A stretch of DNA of 64,000 nucleotides from a bacterium. GTDB taxonomy: Bacteria; SZUA-79; Acidulodesulfobacterales; Acidulodesulfobacteraceae. Below are positions 16,781 through 27,936 of the stretch, piece after piece (within the stretch, counting starts at the first letter, position 1; the number at the start of each line of letters is the position of its first letter). The stretch lies in NCBI GenBank assembly GCA_021800805.1, contig JAJYYR010000001.1, forward strand, positions 310,001 through 374,000, given 5' to 3'. Below the pieces are notes generated by a model, which was not told the DNA's origin, made no database searches, and saw only the letters and a list, made by a program, of their open reading frames with translations. The position numbers and the translations under genes are program-made.

Positions 16781-19222
16781 TTGAAAGTTAGTTTAAACTG
16801 GCTTAAGGAATTTTTAAATTTTAATACGGATGCCGAAAAAATAGCAAATCTTTTAAACAGCAGAACAATGGAAGTAGAAAAATTTTTTCCTTATTATTCA
16901 CAAAAAAAATCTTTTGAAAATATAGTAGTGGGAGAAATTAAAAGTATAGCGGAGCATCCGTCAAGCGATAAATTCGGCATTGCAGAAGTTTACGGCGGAG
17001 AAGCGGTCGGAATCAAAAGAATAGTTTTTACAAAAGAAGGACTCGATATTAAAGTGGGGGAAAAACCTTTAATCGCTACTAAAGGAACGGTGTTTGAACA
17101 CGGCTTAAAAATAAGAGATAAAGCTATATTCGGCGTAGTTTCGGAAGCGGCTTTCTGCTCCGAAAAAGATTTAGGTTTGAATTTAAACATTTCTTCGATT
17201 GTAAAGTTCCCTTTTGAAAATACAGGCAGGACGGCTTACGATATTTTTGAACTAAACGATGCCGTTTTAGAATTCGATCTTGAGCCTAACAGACCGGATT
17301 TATTCGGCATGCTGGGGTTTGCTTACGAATTGTCGGCTATATTGGATAAAGATTTGATTTTACCGGAACTTTACGGCGGCATAGAGTTTAAGGCGCATGG
17401 AAACTATTCCTCTAAGGAAAGCGAGTTAACCGTAAATATAGAAAATAGAGATTTAATTCCGGCTTATACGGCAGTTAAAATTTCCGGCATAAAAATAAAA
17501 GAATCCGCGATGGATATAAAAAACAAATTGCTTAAGGGCGGCATAAGACCCGTCAATAATATAGTGGATTTAACGAATATCGTTATGCTTGAAACAGCCC
17601 AGCCGCTACATGCATTCGATGCCGGAAAATTAAACGGCAATAGAATTAATGCAAGACGCGCTAATGAAGGAGAGCAGGTCATTTCTTTAGACGGCAGGGA
17701 AAGAAAGTTGACCGGAGAAGATATTGTTATAGCCGATAAAAATAAGATTATTGCTATTGCGGGAATTATGGGGGCATCAAACAGCGAAATCGACGAAAAT
17801 ACGGTCAATATTATAATAGAAGCCGCAAATTTTAATATGTCGAGCATAAGAAAAACATCGAGGAAACTTTCTCTGCGGACGGATGCTTCGACCCGTTTCG
17901 AAAAGGGTCTTCACCCGTCAATAAGCGTATTTGCAATAAGACGTTTTTTATATCTTCTTAATAAATACGCGGACGGTTTTACTATTTCCTGCCAAGCCTA
18001 TGATATAAAGGAATACGATAACCCGAAAATTTATGAAATCAAATTAAATGATTTGTCGGATTTTCTTGGAGACACTGCGGTAAAAAATAAAGCGCCGCGT
18101 TTTCTATCGCGTCTTGGATATGAAATTATAGAAAATAAATCCTTTGACGCGGCGGCAGAAGAAATTATCTCGGTTACGCCGCCTTATTTCAGGAGCGATA
18201 TAACCGAAAACGTTAATATATACGAGGACGTATTCAGAATTTACGGTTACGATAATATTAAATCTTCGATTCCGTCCGGCATTTTAAGACCGCCGCAAAA
18301 AAATCCAAATTTCGAAACATCGAGACTCTTCAGGAATTTATTGAGGTATGCCGGATTTACCGAGATTATTTCCCCGTCGCTTACCGGGGAAAAAGAGATA
18401 AATATTTCGCTTGGAGATGTAGGCGATAAAACCGGTGTTCTGGAGCTTAAGAATCCTATTTCGAAAGACTATACATTTTTCAGAATCAGTATAATACCGG
18501 ATATACTAAAAGCGGTATCGCAAAATTCTAAAAAATATAAAACCGTTAAAATATTTGAGATAGGGAAAATTTATATCGGGGGAGAGACCGGCGGATATCC
18601 GGTTTCGGAAAAAAATATTTTATGCGGAAGCATTTGCACGGGAATTAAGCATATGGGCAGTGAGCCGGAATTTTACGGCGGAAAAGGCGTAGTCGAATTT
18701 TTACTAAAAGAATCCGGCATTAAAAAATTCGTATTTAATAAACCGGATGAAGACGGGTTTTATAATAAAAATGCGGCTTTAGAAATTACGATAGGCAGAA
18801 AGAGAGCCGGTATTTTTGGAGAAATAAAGAAAGAAGTACTCGATGACTTTAAGATAGAACATAAGGTTTTTGCATTTGAGATAGATATAGATTTTATAAA
18901 AGACTTTATTTCAAATAAAAAGTCTTTTATTCAACCTAATAAATATCCTGAAATAGAGCAGGATATTTCTATCGTCGTAGATAGAAGTATCGAATATTCG
19001 GTCATAGAAAAATTTATAAAGGGTTTTTCGGGATTAATTAAAAATGTCAGATTAGCGGATATTTACGACGGGAAACAGATTGAAGAGGGGAAGATATCCT
19101 TTCTCATAAGATATGATGCAATTGCGGACGACAGAACGTTGACTATGGAAGAGGTTAATTTATTAAGGGACGGCATCATAAAAGAGTTAAACGTCCGTTT
19201 TGGAATTACCCTTAGAAGTTAA
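16781..19222 (+). CDS. pheT: Phenylalanyl-tRNA synthetase beta subunit
   Basis: The 813-residue beta subunit. It contains the N-terminal VSLNWLKEFL module and the OB-fold tRNA-binding EMAP domain (VGEIKSIAEHPSSDKF). The B3/B4 editing domain includes RPVNNIVDLTN and HAFDAGKL, then B5, the class II-like core (RTDASTRFEKG; YEDVFRIYGYDN) and a C-terminal ferredoxin-anticodon-binding domain (YPEIEQDISIVVDRSIEY). The start is TTG at 16781, eight bases after GGGAGG. Only 31 bp separate it from the dprA-like gene, so it may be read from the same transcript. The partner pheS lies 3.7 kb upstream. Confidence 0.96.
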   Translation: MKVSLNWLKEFLNFNTDAEKIANLLNSRTMEVEKFFPYYSQKKSFENIVVGEIKSIAEHPSSDKFGIAEVYGGEAVGIKRIVFTKEGLDIKVGEKPLIATKGTVFEHGLKIRDKAIFGVVSEAAFCSEKDLGLNLNISSIVKFPFENTGRTAYDIFELNDAVLEFDLEPNRPDLFGMLGFAYELSAILDKDLILPELYGGIEFKAHGNYSSKESELTVNIENRDLIPAYTAVKISGIKIKESAMDIKNKLLKGGIRPVNNIVDLTNIVMLETAQPLHAFDAGKLNGNRINARRANEGEQVISLDGRERKLTGEDIVIADKNKIIAIAGIMGASNSEIDENTVNIIIEAANFNMSSIRKTSRKLSLRTDASTRFEKGLHPSISVFAIRRFLYLLNKYADGFTISCQAYDIKEYDNPKIYEIKLNDLSDFLGDTAVKNKAPRFLSRLGYEIIENKSFDAAAEEIISVTPPYFRSDITENVNIYEDVFRIYGYDNIKSSIPSGILRPPQKNPNFETSRLFRNLLRYAGFTEIISPSLTGEKEINISLGDVGDKTGVLELKNPISKDYTFFRISIIPDILKAVSQNSKKYKTVKIFEIGKIYIGGETGGYPVSEKNILCGSICTGIKHMGSEPEFYGGKGVVEFLLKESGIKKFVFNKPDEDGFYNKNAALEITIGRKRAGIFGEIKKEVLDDFKIEHKVFAFEIDIDFIKDFISNKKSFIQPNKYPEIEQDISIVVDRSIEYSVIEKFIKGFSGLIKNVRLADIYDGKQIEEGKISFLIRYDAIADDRTLTMEEVNLLRDGIIKELNVRFGITLRS

Positions 19223-19229
19223 AAAAAAA

Positions 19230-19258
19230 TTGCATTTTTAACAAAAAAAAAATATAAT
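19230..19258 (+). promoter_or_regulatory. Probable sigma-70 promoter of rseP
   Basis: TTGCAT (19230-19235) and a perfect TATAAT (19253-19258) with a 17-base spacer, 52 bases before the rseP ATG. Confidence 0.5.
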
Positions 19259-19310
19259 AAACTATATTAATAGCTAAAAAATATAAAAAATTTTAACAAA
19301 TAAAAATATT

Positions 19311-20390
19311 ATGCTTAACGGAGTTGTTTACGACATCGTCGCTTTTCTCATAGTAATAAGCGTCATCGTTCTCATTCACGAGTTCGGACACTTTATAGTC
19401 GCAAAAAAAATGGGCGTTAAAGTCGAGAAGTTTTCGCTCGGCTTCGGTCCTAAGGTCTTCGGCAGGCAAATCGGAGAAACGGAATACGTAATTTCAGCTC
19501 TTCCTCTGGGCGGATACGTTAAACTTCTCGGAGAAGATCCTTCCGAAGAATTGCCTGAAGAAGATAAAAAACGTTCTTATTCTAATCTGCCGCCCCATAA
19601 AAAGTTTTTGATTATTTTTTTCGGCCCCTTTTTTAATTTTGTTTTAGCCGCAATAATATTTACTATTATTTTTATGGCGGGAAGACCGATTCTAAAGCCC
19701 GTTATAGGCGGAGTCATGAAAGGTAAACCCGCGGCAGTCGCAGGTCTTAAAAAAGGCGATATAATTACCGAGGTTAACGGAATAAAGGTTCATTCATGGG
19801 CGGGTTTGGCTAAATATATCGAAAAATACGGCAAGAATACAATAACTTTAGGAGTAAAAGAAGATAATATATTTAAAAAAGTGAGGTTAAAACCGGAATT
19901 AACATCAGGCTTAAATATTTACCGACAAAAGATAAAAAGGTATATAATCGGAATAATCCCTTCTAATAAAGCCGTTTTTTACAAGCATGCCGGTTTATTG
20001 AATTCTTTTTACTCCGCCGTAAAGGAAATATGGTTTATTATATATATTACGGTCGTCAGTCTTTTTTACCTAATAGTCGGAAAACTTCCGGCGAGCGATC
20101 TTGGCGGTCCCATAATGATAGCCCAGCTTTCGGGAAGAGCGGCAAGCCTCGGTGTTTCAGGTTTTTTTTATTTCATAGCATTTATTAGCGTCAATATAGG
20201 ACTTGTAAATCTATTTCCAATACCCGCCTTAGACGGAGGTCATTTACTGTTTTCCGTTATAGAAATGATTAAGAGGGGCCCTTTAAGTATTAAGTTTCAG
20301 GAAACAGCGGCAAAAGTCGGGTTTGCGCTTTTAATACTGCTTCTATTATTTGTTTCTTATAACGACATAATGAGAGTTATAAAAACATAA
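19311..20390 (+). CDS. rseP: Site-2 zinc metalloprotease RseP
   Basis: A 359-residue intramembrane protease of the RseP/S2P family that cleaves membrane-bound substrates such as anti-sigma factors and remnant signal peptides. The zinc motif HEFGH is at residues 23-27 in the first membrane helix. The third ligand motif PIPALDGGH lies in the C-terminal membrane region. One PDZ domain sits between them (KPAAVAGLKKGDIITEVNG), one fewer than the two of E. coli RseP, as is common outside gamma-proteobacteria. Four membrane segments are visible. tsaB starts 1 bp after its stop, so the two are coupled. Confidence 0.94.
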   Translation: MLNGVVYDIVAFLIVISVIVLIHEFGHFIVAKKMGVKVEKFSLGFGPKVFGRQIGETEYVISALPLGGYVKLLGEDPSEELPEEDKKRSYSNLPPHKKFLIIFFGPFFNFVLAAIIFTIIFMAGRPILKPVIGGVMKGKPAAVAGLKKGDIITEVNGIKVHSWAGLAKYIEKYGKNTITLGVKEDNIFKKVRLKPELTSGLNIYRQKIKRYIIGIIPSNKAVFYKHAGLLNSFYSAVKEIWFIIYITVVSLFYLIVGKLPASDLGGPIMIAQLSGRAASLGVSGFFYFIAFISVNIGLVNLFPIPALDGGHLLFSVIEMIKRGPLSIKFQETAAKVGFALLILLLLFVSYNDIMRVIKT

Positions 20391-20391
20391 G

Positions 20392-21099
20392 ATGCTTTTG
20401 TTGTCTATAGACAGTTCAAACGGATATTCTAACGTATTATTAACGGATGAAAATTTCAATAAGGTTTCCGAATCTATCTCGGACTTTCATGAAAAACATT
20501 CCGTCTTTGTATTTAAGCAACTAGACGAAATAATGCGAAAAGCCGATATGGGGCTAAGCGATTTAACCGGAATAGCCGTTATTTTAGGCCCCGGCTCTTA
20601 CACCGGCATAAGGGTTTCTCTGACCATTGCAAAAACTCTATCATATGTTTTAGGGATAAATATTACAGGGGTGGAAAGTTTATTGGTCTGCGCATATTCG
20701 CTGGCTAAAGATAACACGGGTTCTAAGTATATAATCGCCGTAAAAGACGCGGCAAAAGGTAATTATTATGTATCCGAATATTTCGCGGATGAAGCAAATT
20801 TTACGCGTCAGACTAAAATCGACATTTTTAATATATCTGAACTTAAATCGTTTGTCGAAAATATGAAAAATAAACCGTCTATTGTTTACGGCTTTAATAA
20901 AGAAGACGATTACGAAAAATTTAAAAATGAATTTGAAGGTATAAATTTGCCTGCGCCTTTTGATTTAAAACAGACAGCCTATTTTGCTTCCGCGTATGTG
21001 ACGGAAAATGGAAACGAGTCGGGTATAAGCCCGTTCTCTCAAATAAAATATGCGGAGGAGTTGTCCCCATATTATGTTTACGGCAACGGACCTTTTTAA
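20392..21099 (+). CDS. tsaB: tRNA threonylcarbamoyladenosine subunit TsaB
   Basis: A 235-residue ASKHA-fold protein, the partner of TsaD in making t6A37 in tRNAs that read ANN codons. It begins MLLLSIDSSNGYSNVLL, the degenerate phosphate-1 motif of TsaB. The family hallmark GPGSYTGIRVSLTIAKTL is at about residues 64-81. The C-terminal half is divergent, as usual for the family. It starts right after rseP, and a small DUF465 gene follows. The catalytic TsaD is not in the window. Confidence 0.92.
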   Translation: MLLLSIDSSNGYSNVLLTDENFNKVSESISDFHEKHSVFVFKQLDEIMRKADMGLSDLTGIAVILGPGSYTGIRVSLTIAKTLSYVLGINITGVESLLVCAYSLAKDNTGSKYIIAVKDAAKGNYYVSEYFADEANFTRQTKIDIFNISELKSFVENMKNKPSIVYGFNKEDDYEKFKNEFEGINLPAPFDLKQTAYFASAYVTENGNESGISPFSQIKYAEELSPYYVYGNGPF

Positions 21100-21147
21100 A
21101 AATTATTAATTTTTATCTTAATATAAATATGAGAAGGAGGATGGTTT

Positions 21148-21381
21148 ATGCAATTCTTAGATGAAACCGAAAAAAAAATGGCGGAATCTCTTGCCGCCGG
21201 AGACGAACATTTTAAAAAAATATACAGCGAACATATGGAAATAGAAAAAATGTTAAATAAATACAGCACGAAGCCTTTTTTGACTCCCGATGAGCAGAAA
21301 ACTATAAAAGAACTTAAGCTAAAAAAGCTTAACGGCAACGATATAATGAAAAAAATTATTAAAGAAAAAATAGCGGGATAA
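21148..21381 (+). CDS. DUF465/YdcH-like small protein
   Basis: A 77-residue, almost wholly helical and highly charged protein. [19 protein letters not shown] and [16 protein letters not shown] match the DUF465 (YdcH) signature of an antiparallel helical hairpin ending in a K-L-x-G-D-x(I/M) box. Function is unknown in the family. It is preceded by a strong AGAAGGAGG ribosome site and followed 37 bp later by ilvD, so it probably sits at the start of the branched-chain operon or the end of the rseP-tsaB unit. Confidence 0.7.
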   Translation: MQFLDETEKKMAESLAAGDEHFKKIYSEHMEIEKMLNKYSTKPFLTPDEQKTIKELKLKKLNGNDIMKKIIKEKIAG

Positions 21382-21418
21382 ATCTATCCCTATTAAACTA
21401 AGCGGAAGGATAAATTTT

Positions 21419-23089
21419 ATGAAAAGTAATAATATTAAAGAAGGCGTGGACAGAACCCCGCACAGATCGCTATTATATGCAACGGGAATAGCTAAGAGCG
21501 AAATGAAAAAACCTTTTATAGGTATTGCTTCGAGCTTTACCGATTTGATACCGGGGCATGTCGGCATAAGAGATTTAGAAAGGGCTGCAGAAAACGGCGT
21601 TTACAGCAATGGAGGACATCCTTTCGTTTTCGGTATTCCGGGAATTTGCGACGGAGTCGCCATGGGGCATATGGGCATGCACTATTCCCTTCCTTCCCGA
21701 GAACTTATTGCCGATATGATCGAAACCGTAGCGGAGGCTCATTGTCTTGACGGTCTTATTCTTTTAACTAACTGCGATAAGATTACTCCTGGAATGCTTA
21801 TGGCTTCCTTACGCCTTAACATACCGTCCGTGGTTGTTACGGCAGGGCCTATGCTTTCGGGGCATTATCACGGGAATAGACTTTCTTTTGTTAGGGATAC
21901 GTTTGAAGCTGTCGCGAAATTTCGAATAAACGAGATAACCGAAAATGAACTTAACGATTTAGAAATGTGCGCTTGTCCCGGACAAGGGTCGTGTCAAGGA
22001 CTTTATACCGCAAATACGATGGCATGTTTGACTGAAGTTCTGGGTATGTCTTTGCCGGGAGCGGGAACGGCGCTTGCCGGTTCGGCTATAAAAAAAAGAA
22101 TGGCTTTTGAAAGCGGCGCCAGGGTCGTTGATCTTGTAAGAGACGGCATACGCCCCAGAGATATCGTAACTATTGATTCTTTTAAGAATGCTATCGCGGT
22201 AGATATGGCTTTAGGCGGTTCGTCTAATTCGGTTTTACATTTACTCGCCATCGCAAATGAAGCAGGAATAAAATTGGATTTAAAGCTATTCGACGAGATT
22301 TCTAAAAACACCCCGCAGATTACAAGTTTAAGACCTGCAGGAGAATATTTTTTAGAAGACCTTGATTTTGCAGGCGGTATTCCTTCTCTGCTCTATGAGT
22401 TAAAAACGGTTATAAATCTTAACTCCATTAGCGTCTCCGGCAAATCTATAGGCGAAATAATATCGGGTGTTAATTACGTTAACAATGAAGTTATACGAAA
22501 AATAAGCAATCCTTACCGTAAAGAAGGCGGGATAGCCGTTCTTTTCGGCAATTTAGCCCCAAACGGCGCTATAATAAAATCCAGCGGAGTCAGTCCATCT
22601 ATGATGAAATTCACCGGAAATGCGGTGGTTTTTGACAGCGAAGAATCGGCAATGGAAAATATTTCCAAAGGCGCTATTAAAGAAGGCGACGTCGTAGTGA
22701 TAAGGTATGAAGGTCCCAAAGGGGGACCGGGGATGAGAGAAATGCTTGCGCCTACCTCTCAGATAGTCGGAATGGGTCTGGGGGAAAAAGTTGCCCTTAT
22801 TACAGATGGAAGATTTTCAGGCGGGACGAGAGGTCCGTGTATCGGGCATATATCGCCCGAAGCACAGGAAGGCGGACCCATTGCTCTCTTAAACAACGGC
22901 GATAAAATCGAAATTGACATTGCCGGCAGGAAACTAAACGTGCTTGTTTCCGATGATGAACTAACTAAAAGAAAGTCGAAAATTTCAAAAAAACCAAAAA
23001 AAATCAATTACGGTTACTTGTCGAGATATGCCGAAATGGTTTCATCCGCAGATGAGGGAGCTATAGTCAATAAAAATATAAGGAAATAA
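21419..23089 (+). CDS. ilvD: Dihydroxy-acid dehydratase
   Basis: A 556-residue Fe-S enzyme that dehydrates 2,3-dihydroxy-isovalerate and -methylvalerate to 2-keto acids in valine/isoleucine synthesis. Signature stretches are [20 protein letters not shown] (an Fe-S cysteine and a metal-site region), then [20 protein letters not shown], and the C-terminal [11 protein letters not shown]. Length is standard. It opens the ilvD-B-H-C run, with ilvB starting 3 bp after its stop. No leader peptide or T-box-like attenuator is visible upstream. Confidence 0.97.
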   Translation: MKSNNIKEGVDRTPHRSLLYATGIAKSEMKKPFIGIASSFTDLIPGHVGIRDLERAAENGVYSNGGHPFVFGIPGICDGVAMGHMGMHYSLPSRELIADMIETVAEAHCLDGLILLTNCDKITPGMLMASLRLNIPSVVVTAGPMLSGHYHGNRLSFVRDTFEAVAKFRINEITENELNDLEMCACPGQGSCQGLYTANTMACLTEVLGMSLPGAGTALAGSAIKKRMAFESGARVVDLVRDGIRPRDIVTIDSFKNAIAVDMALGGSSNSVLHLLAIANEAGIKLDLKLFDEISKNTPQITSLRPAGEYFLEDLDFAGGIPSLLYELKTVINLNSISVSGKSIGEIISGVNYVNNEVIRKISNPYRKEGGIAVLFGNLAPNGAIIKSSGVSPSMMKFTGNAVVFDSEESAMENISKGAIKEGDVVVIRYEGPKGGPGMREMLAPTSQIVGMGLGEKVALITDGRFSGGTRGPCIGHISPEAQEGGPIALLNNGDKIEIDIAGRKLNVLVSDDELTKRKSKISKKPKKINYGYLSRYAEMVSSADEGAIVNKNIRK

Positions 23090-23092
23090 AAT

Positions 23093-24811
23093 ATGAATCA
23101 TAATTCTAAAAAAAATTTAATGACCGGCTCAAAAATAATTATGGAAAGCCTCGTAAGGGAAGGCGTGGACACTATATTCGGATATCCCGGCGGAGCGGTT
23201 TTAAATATTTATGACGAACTTTTAAATTATAAAGATAAAATAAGACATATTCTCGTCAGACATGAACAGGGGGCGGCCCATGCCGCAGACGGCTATGCGA
23301 GGGCATCCGGAAAGGTGGGCGTCGTACTTGTAACATCGGGTCCCGGGGCTACCAATACGATAACGGGCATTGCTACCGCTAATATGGATTCAATACCGAT
23401 GGTTATTCTTACGGGGCAGGTTCCGACTAATTTAATCGGAAACGATGCGTTTCAGGAAGCCGATACGGTCGGCATAACCAGACCTTGCACAAAACATAAT
23501 TATCTTGTAAAAGACATAAAAGATCTCGCAAAGACCGTTAAAGAGGCATTTTATATCGCCTCCACCGGCAGACCCGGACCTGTATTAATCGATATTCCGA
23601 AAGATATTACATCAAGCGTATATGAGTTCGATTATCCTGAAACAGTTGAATTAAGAGGCTACAGTCCTACGTATTTTGGACATCATCTTCAGATTTCAAA
23701 ACTTGCGGCGGAAATTTTAAAGGCAAAAAGACCTTTGCTCTATATAGGCGGAGGGGTTATAAGTTCGAATGCAGCCAACGAACTAAAAGAATTAGCGGAG
23801 TTATTAGATTTGCCGATTACATCTACTCTTATGGGGCTCGGCGGCTTTCCTTCCGATCATCCCCTCTTTTTCGGAATGCTCGGAATGCACGGCACTTATG
23901 CCGCAAATATGGCAATATCTAATGCGGATTTTATCGTAGCTATCGGAGCAAGATTTGACGACAGGGTTACAGGGAAGGTGGAAGAGTTTGGAAAAAATGC
24001 AAAATTTGCCCATATAGATATAGACCCGTCTTCTATAGGCAAGAACGTGAAAATAGAAATACCCGTGGTAGGCGACGTTAAGTCTGTTTTAAGTAGTCTT
24101 CTAGAAATTTTAAATAATAAAATGGAAGAAATCTCATCGGCGAAATATGAGAGATTAGGATGGCTCGAAGAGATAAATGCATGGAAGTACGAACACCCCC
24201 TTTTGTACCGGATGAACGATATAATAAAACCTCAATATGTAATAGACAAAATTTATGAACTTACAAGCGGGGAAGCGATAATAGCGACCGAAGTGGGTCA
24301 AAGCCAGATGTGGACGGCGCAGTTTTATAAATTTAAAAATCCTAGAACCTTATTGACTTCCGGCGGACTCGGAACTATGGGTTTCGGATTTCCGGCGGCT
24401 ATAGGCGCTCAAATAGCATGTCCCGATAAAACTGTTTTCGACATTGCCGGAGACGGAAGTATTCAGATGAATATTCAAGAACTGGCAACTGCCGTACAAT
24501 ATAATTTGCCGGTTAAAATAGCCATAATTAACAATAACTTTCTTGGTATGATAAGACAGTGGCAGGAATTTTTCTATCATAAAAGATATTCATTTTCGGA
24601 AATGAACGTTAACCCTGATTTCGTTAAACTTGCCGAAGCGTACGGCGCAGTCGGATTAAGGGCAAAAAATCCCGACGAAGTAGTTCCCGTATTAGAAAAA
24701 GCTTTATCTATAAAAAAGCCGGTAATAATGGACTTTGTCGTAGATAGAGAAGAGAGCGTTTATCCTATGGTTGCCCCCGGCTCTCCTATTACCGGAATGT
24801 TATTGGTATAA
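23093..24811 (+). CDS. ilvB: Acetolactate synthase large subunit
   Basis: A 572-residue ThDP-dependent enzyme that condenses pyruvate with pyruvate or 2-ketobutyrate. The catalytic glutamate is in [17 protein letters not shown]. The FAD-contacting region follows ([10 protein letters not shown]). The C-terminal ThDP/Mg motif is [19 protein letters not shown] with [13 protein letters not shown] dedicated biosynthetic form, given the adjacent regulatory subunit gene. A 47-bp AT-rich gap with a weak 9-bp AT hairpin separates it from ilvH. Confidence 0.97.
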   Translation: MNHNSKKNLMTGSKIIMESLVREGVDTIFGYPGGAVLNIYDELLNYKDKIRHILVRHEQGAAHAADGYARASGKVGVVLVTSGPGATNTITGIATANMDSIPMVILTGQVPTNLIGNDAFQEADTVGITRPCTKHNYLVKDIKDLAKTVKEAFYIASTGRPGPVLIDIPKDITSSVYEFDYPETVELRGYSPTYFGHHLQISKLAAEILKAKRPLLYIGGGVISSNAANELKELAELLDLPITSTLMGLGGFPSDHPLFFGMLGMHGTYAANMAISNADFIVAIGARFDDRVTGKVEEFGKNAKFAHIDIDPSSIGKNVKIEIPVVGDVKSVLSSLLEILNNKMEEISSAKYERLGWLEEINAWKYEHPLLYRMNDIIKPQYVIDKIYELTSGEAIIATEVGQSQMWTAQFYKFKNPRTLLTSGGLGTMGFGFPAAIGAQIACPDKTVFDIAGDGSIQMNIQELATAVQYNLPVKIAIINNNFLGMIRQWQEFFYHKRYSFSEMNVNPDFVKLAEAYGAVGLRAKNPDEVVPVLEKALSIKKPVIMDFVVDREESVYPMVAPGSPITGMLLV

Positions 24812-24858
24812 ACAATTTATTAATATTTATAATAAATTAACAAAAAAATAAAATTATT

Positions 24859-25353
24859 ATGGAAAAAACTCATATTCTTTCTATTCATGTCGAAAACGAA
24901 TCCGGAGTTCTCACTAGAGTCGCAGGGCTTTTTTCGGCAAGAGGATTTAATATAGATAGTATTTGCGTTGCAAAAATGCTTGAAAAGAATGAATCCAAGA
25001 TGATAATCGCCACATCCGGAGATACCCAAATTTTAGAGCAGATTACAAAGCAGCTCAACAGACTTATTAACGTGATAAAAGTGCAGGAGTTAACGGACGA
25101 AGATTCCGTTGTAAGAGAGACGGTTTTAATTAAGGTAAATGCCGATGAAACTACAAAAAGCGATATATTCAGAATAAAAGATATATTTGGAGGCAGAGTT
25201 ATAGACGTTTCAAGAAATTCTTATACGCTCGAGGTTACCGGTTCCGAAAGAAAAATAGAGTCGCTTATCGATATTTTAAGGCCTTTAGGCATAAAAGATA
25301 TCGTTAAGACGGGCATAATAGCTTTACAAAGGACGAGAAAACCAAGTTTATAA
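24859..25353 (+). CDS. ilvH: Acetolactate synthase small (regulatory) subunit
   Basis: A 164-residue ACT-domain subunit that gives valine feedback control. It begins with HILSIHVENESGVLTRVAGL and GFNIDSICVAK, the valine-binding ACT segment, followed by the second domain with LIKVNADETTKSDI and FGGRVIDVSRNSYTLEVTG. Length and order match IlvH/IlvN of non-enteric bacteria. It lies between ilvB and ilvC in the expected order. Confidence 0.96.
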   Translation: MEKTHILSIHVENESGVLTRVAGLFSARGFNIDSICVAKMLEKNESKMIIATSGDTQILEQITKQLNRLINVIKVQELTDEDSVVRETVLIKVNADETTKSDIFRIKDIFGGRVIDVSRNSYTLEVTGSERKIESLIDILRPLGIKDIVKTGIIALQRTRKPSL

Positions 25354-25363
25354 ATGCAAATAA

Positions 25364-26410
<1,047 letters not shown>

Positions 26411-26439
26411 CGGCAGGAAAATGCGTAAAAAATACGAGA

Positions 26440-27126
26440 ATGAAATATATCGCGAAAGAAGGAATTAAAATTATAATAGCGGCATTGTTGTTTTCCATAT
26501 TTTTTTTGTTTTTGTATTTTTACGCAAAATATATATATTTAAAATATCTTTTTTTGCCGCTGTTTTTTTTGTTTTTTTTGTTTTTTATTTTCAGTATTTA
26601 TTTTTTTAGGGATCCGGAACGTAAACCCGATCATATTTTGGGCGGCGGCGAAATAATTTCTCCCGCCGACGGCAGAGTCATATTTTTACAAAAAATTTTC
26701 GACGATAGATTTTTAAAAAGCGAAGCCGTTAAAGTAAGCATCTTTATGTCCCTGTTTAATGTTCACATAAACAGAGTTCCTATAGACGGAAAAGTGGAAA
26801 GGATAATATATAACAAGGGAAAATTTTTTTCTGCCAATTTAGACAAAGCATCGATAGAAAACGAGTTTAACGGGATAATATTAAACATAGAAGGCAATGC
26901 AGGCGGAGAAAATAAAAGAATAGCTTTTGTTCAAATAGCCGGACTTATAGCAAGAAGAATAGTATGCAAAATCAAAGAAGGAGAGAAAGTGCAATCGGGC
27001 AACAGATTCGGTTTAATCAAATTTGGTTCGAGGTTAGATCTGTATCTGCCGTTAAGTTTTAAGCAGAGTATTAAAATTGGGGACAGAGTATTTTCAGGAA
27101 AAACGGTTATTGGCAAAATATCGTAA
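26440..27126 (+). CDS. psd: Phosphatidylserine decarboxylase (short, archaeal-type proenzyme)
   Basis: A 228-residue proenzyme that makes phosphatidylethanolamine. Two hydrophobic N-terminal segments (about residues 10-50) anchor it. Core motifs are RDPERKPD, ISPADGRVIFLQ, FMSLFNVHINRVPIDG and the self-cleavage site KFGSRLDLYLP, whose serine becomes the pyruvoyl cofactor (GS in place of the LGST of long PSDs). This short form is common in delta-proteobacteria and archaea. It sits between ilvC and leuA together with pssA, a known conserved placement in that group. pssA begins 5 bp after its stop. Confidence 0.93.
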   Translation: MKYIAKEGIKIIIAALLFSIFFLFLYFYAKYIYLKYLFLPLFFLFFLFFIFSIYFFRDPERKPDHILGGGEIISPADGRVIFLQKIFDDRFLKSEAVKVSIFMSLFNVHINRVPIDGKVERIIYNKGKFFSANLDKASIENEFNGIILNIEGNAGGENKRIAFVQIAGLIARRIVCKIKEGEKVQSGNRFGLIKFGSRLDLYLPLSFKQSIKIGDRVFSGKTVIGKIS

Positions 27127-27131
27127 AAATT

Positions 27132-27917
27132 ATGAAAAAACCGCTTCAGCCTTTACAAGACGTCTTAGCGTCGAATAATATCTATAAAAACAGTATGACT
27201 AAGGGCGTCTTTCTTTTGCCGAATTTAATAACCAGCCTTTCGCTTCTGTCCGGATTTTATTCCGTTATAAACTCTATAGAAGGAAAATACTGGGTTGCCG
27301 GCTGGCTGATAATAGCTTCTATCTTTTTTGACGGAATAGACGGAAAAATTGCAAGACTTACAAATACAAGTTCTAAATTCGGTATAGAATACGATTCCCT
27401 TTCGGATCTTATAGCATTCGGCGTCGCCCCGTCCGTATTATCGTTTAAATGGTTCCTCATAGGTTACGGCAGAGCGGGATGGGCAGCCGTGTTCGTGTAT
27501 CTTCTTGGAGCGGCTCTCAGACTTGCCAGATTCAACGTCCAGCGAAATTCGGTAGAGTATAATAAATTTATGGGGCTTCCTTCTCCTGCCGCAGCTGGAA
27601 TCGTTGTTTCGTCCCTTTTTATTATGACGGAATTTTCTTTAAAAGCCGTATTAATAAGCAAAATAATGCTTGTCTTGATAGTCGTCGCCGGTCTTTTAAT
27701 GGTCAGTAACATAGGCTATTTTGCAATGAAGGATTTCAGCGTTTTTAAGCGCAGGGCGTTTGAATCGCTTGTCCTGCTTTTAATAATTCTGATTATAATT
27801 ATAATTAAACCCGTGGAATCTCTTTTTGCTATTTTTTTCTTATATTCTTTTATATCGCCGCTATTGTATTTTTATCTTGTTAGTGCTAAGATAAAAAAGA
27901 ATAAAGAAATTGAATGA
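27132..27917 (+). CDS. pssA: CDP-diacylglycerol--serine O-phosphatidyltransferase
   Basis: A 261-residue integral membrane CDP-alcohol phosphotransferase producing phosphatidylserine for Psd. The family motif D-G-x2-A-R-x8-G-x3-D-x3-D appears as DGKIARL..FGIEYDSLSD, with about eight membrane helices after it. It is coupled to psd, giving a complete two-step route to phosphatidylethanolamine. The frame of leuA begins near its stop (27915-27917). Confidence 0.94.
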   Translation: MKKPLQPLQDVLASNNIYKNSMTKGVFLLPNLITSLSLLSGFYSVINSIEGKYWVAGWLIIASIFFDGIDGKIARLTNTSSKFGIEYDSLSDLIAFGVAPSVLSFKWFLIGYGRAGWAAVFVYLLGAALRLARFNVQRNSVEYNKFMGLPSPAAAGIVVSSLFIMTEFSLKAVLISKIMLVLIVVAGLLMVSNIGYFAMKDFSVFKRRAFESLVLLLIILIIIIIKPVESLFAIFFLYSFISPLLYFYLVSAKIKKNKEIE

Positions 27918-27936
27918 GCAGTGTTTCGGAGGACTT

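Noticed and set aside
21382..21418. Leader-peptide attenuator for the branched-chain operon
   Set aside because: The 37-bp gap holds only a ribosome site; there is no run of Leu/Ile/Val codons or alternative hairpins.
24814..24838. AT-only hairpin between ilvB and ilvH
   Set aside because: Nine A/T pairs are expected by chance in this AT-rich spacer; no T-run or conserved feature.
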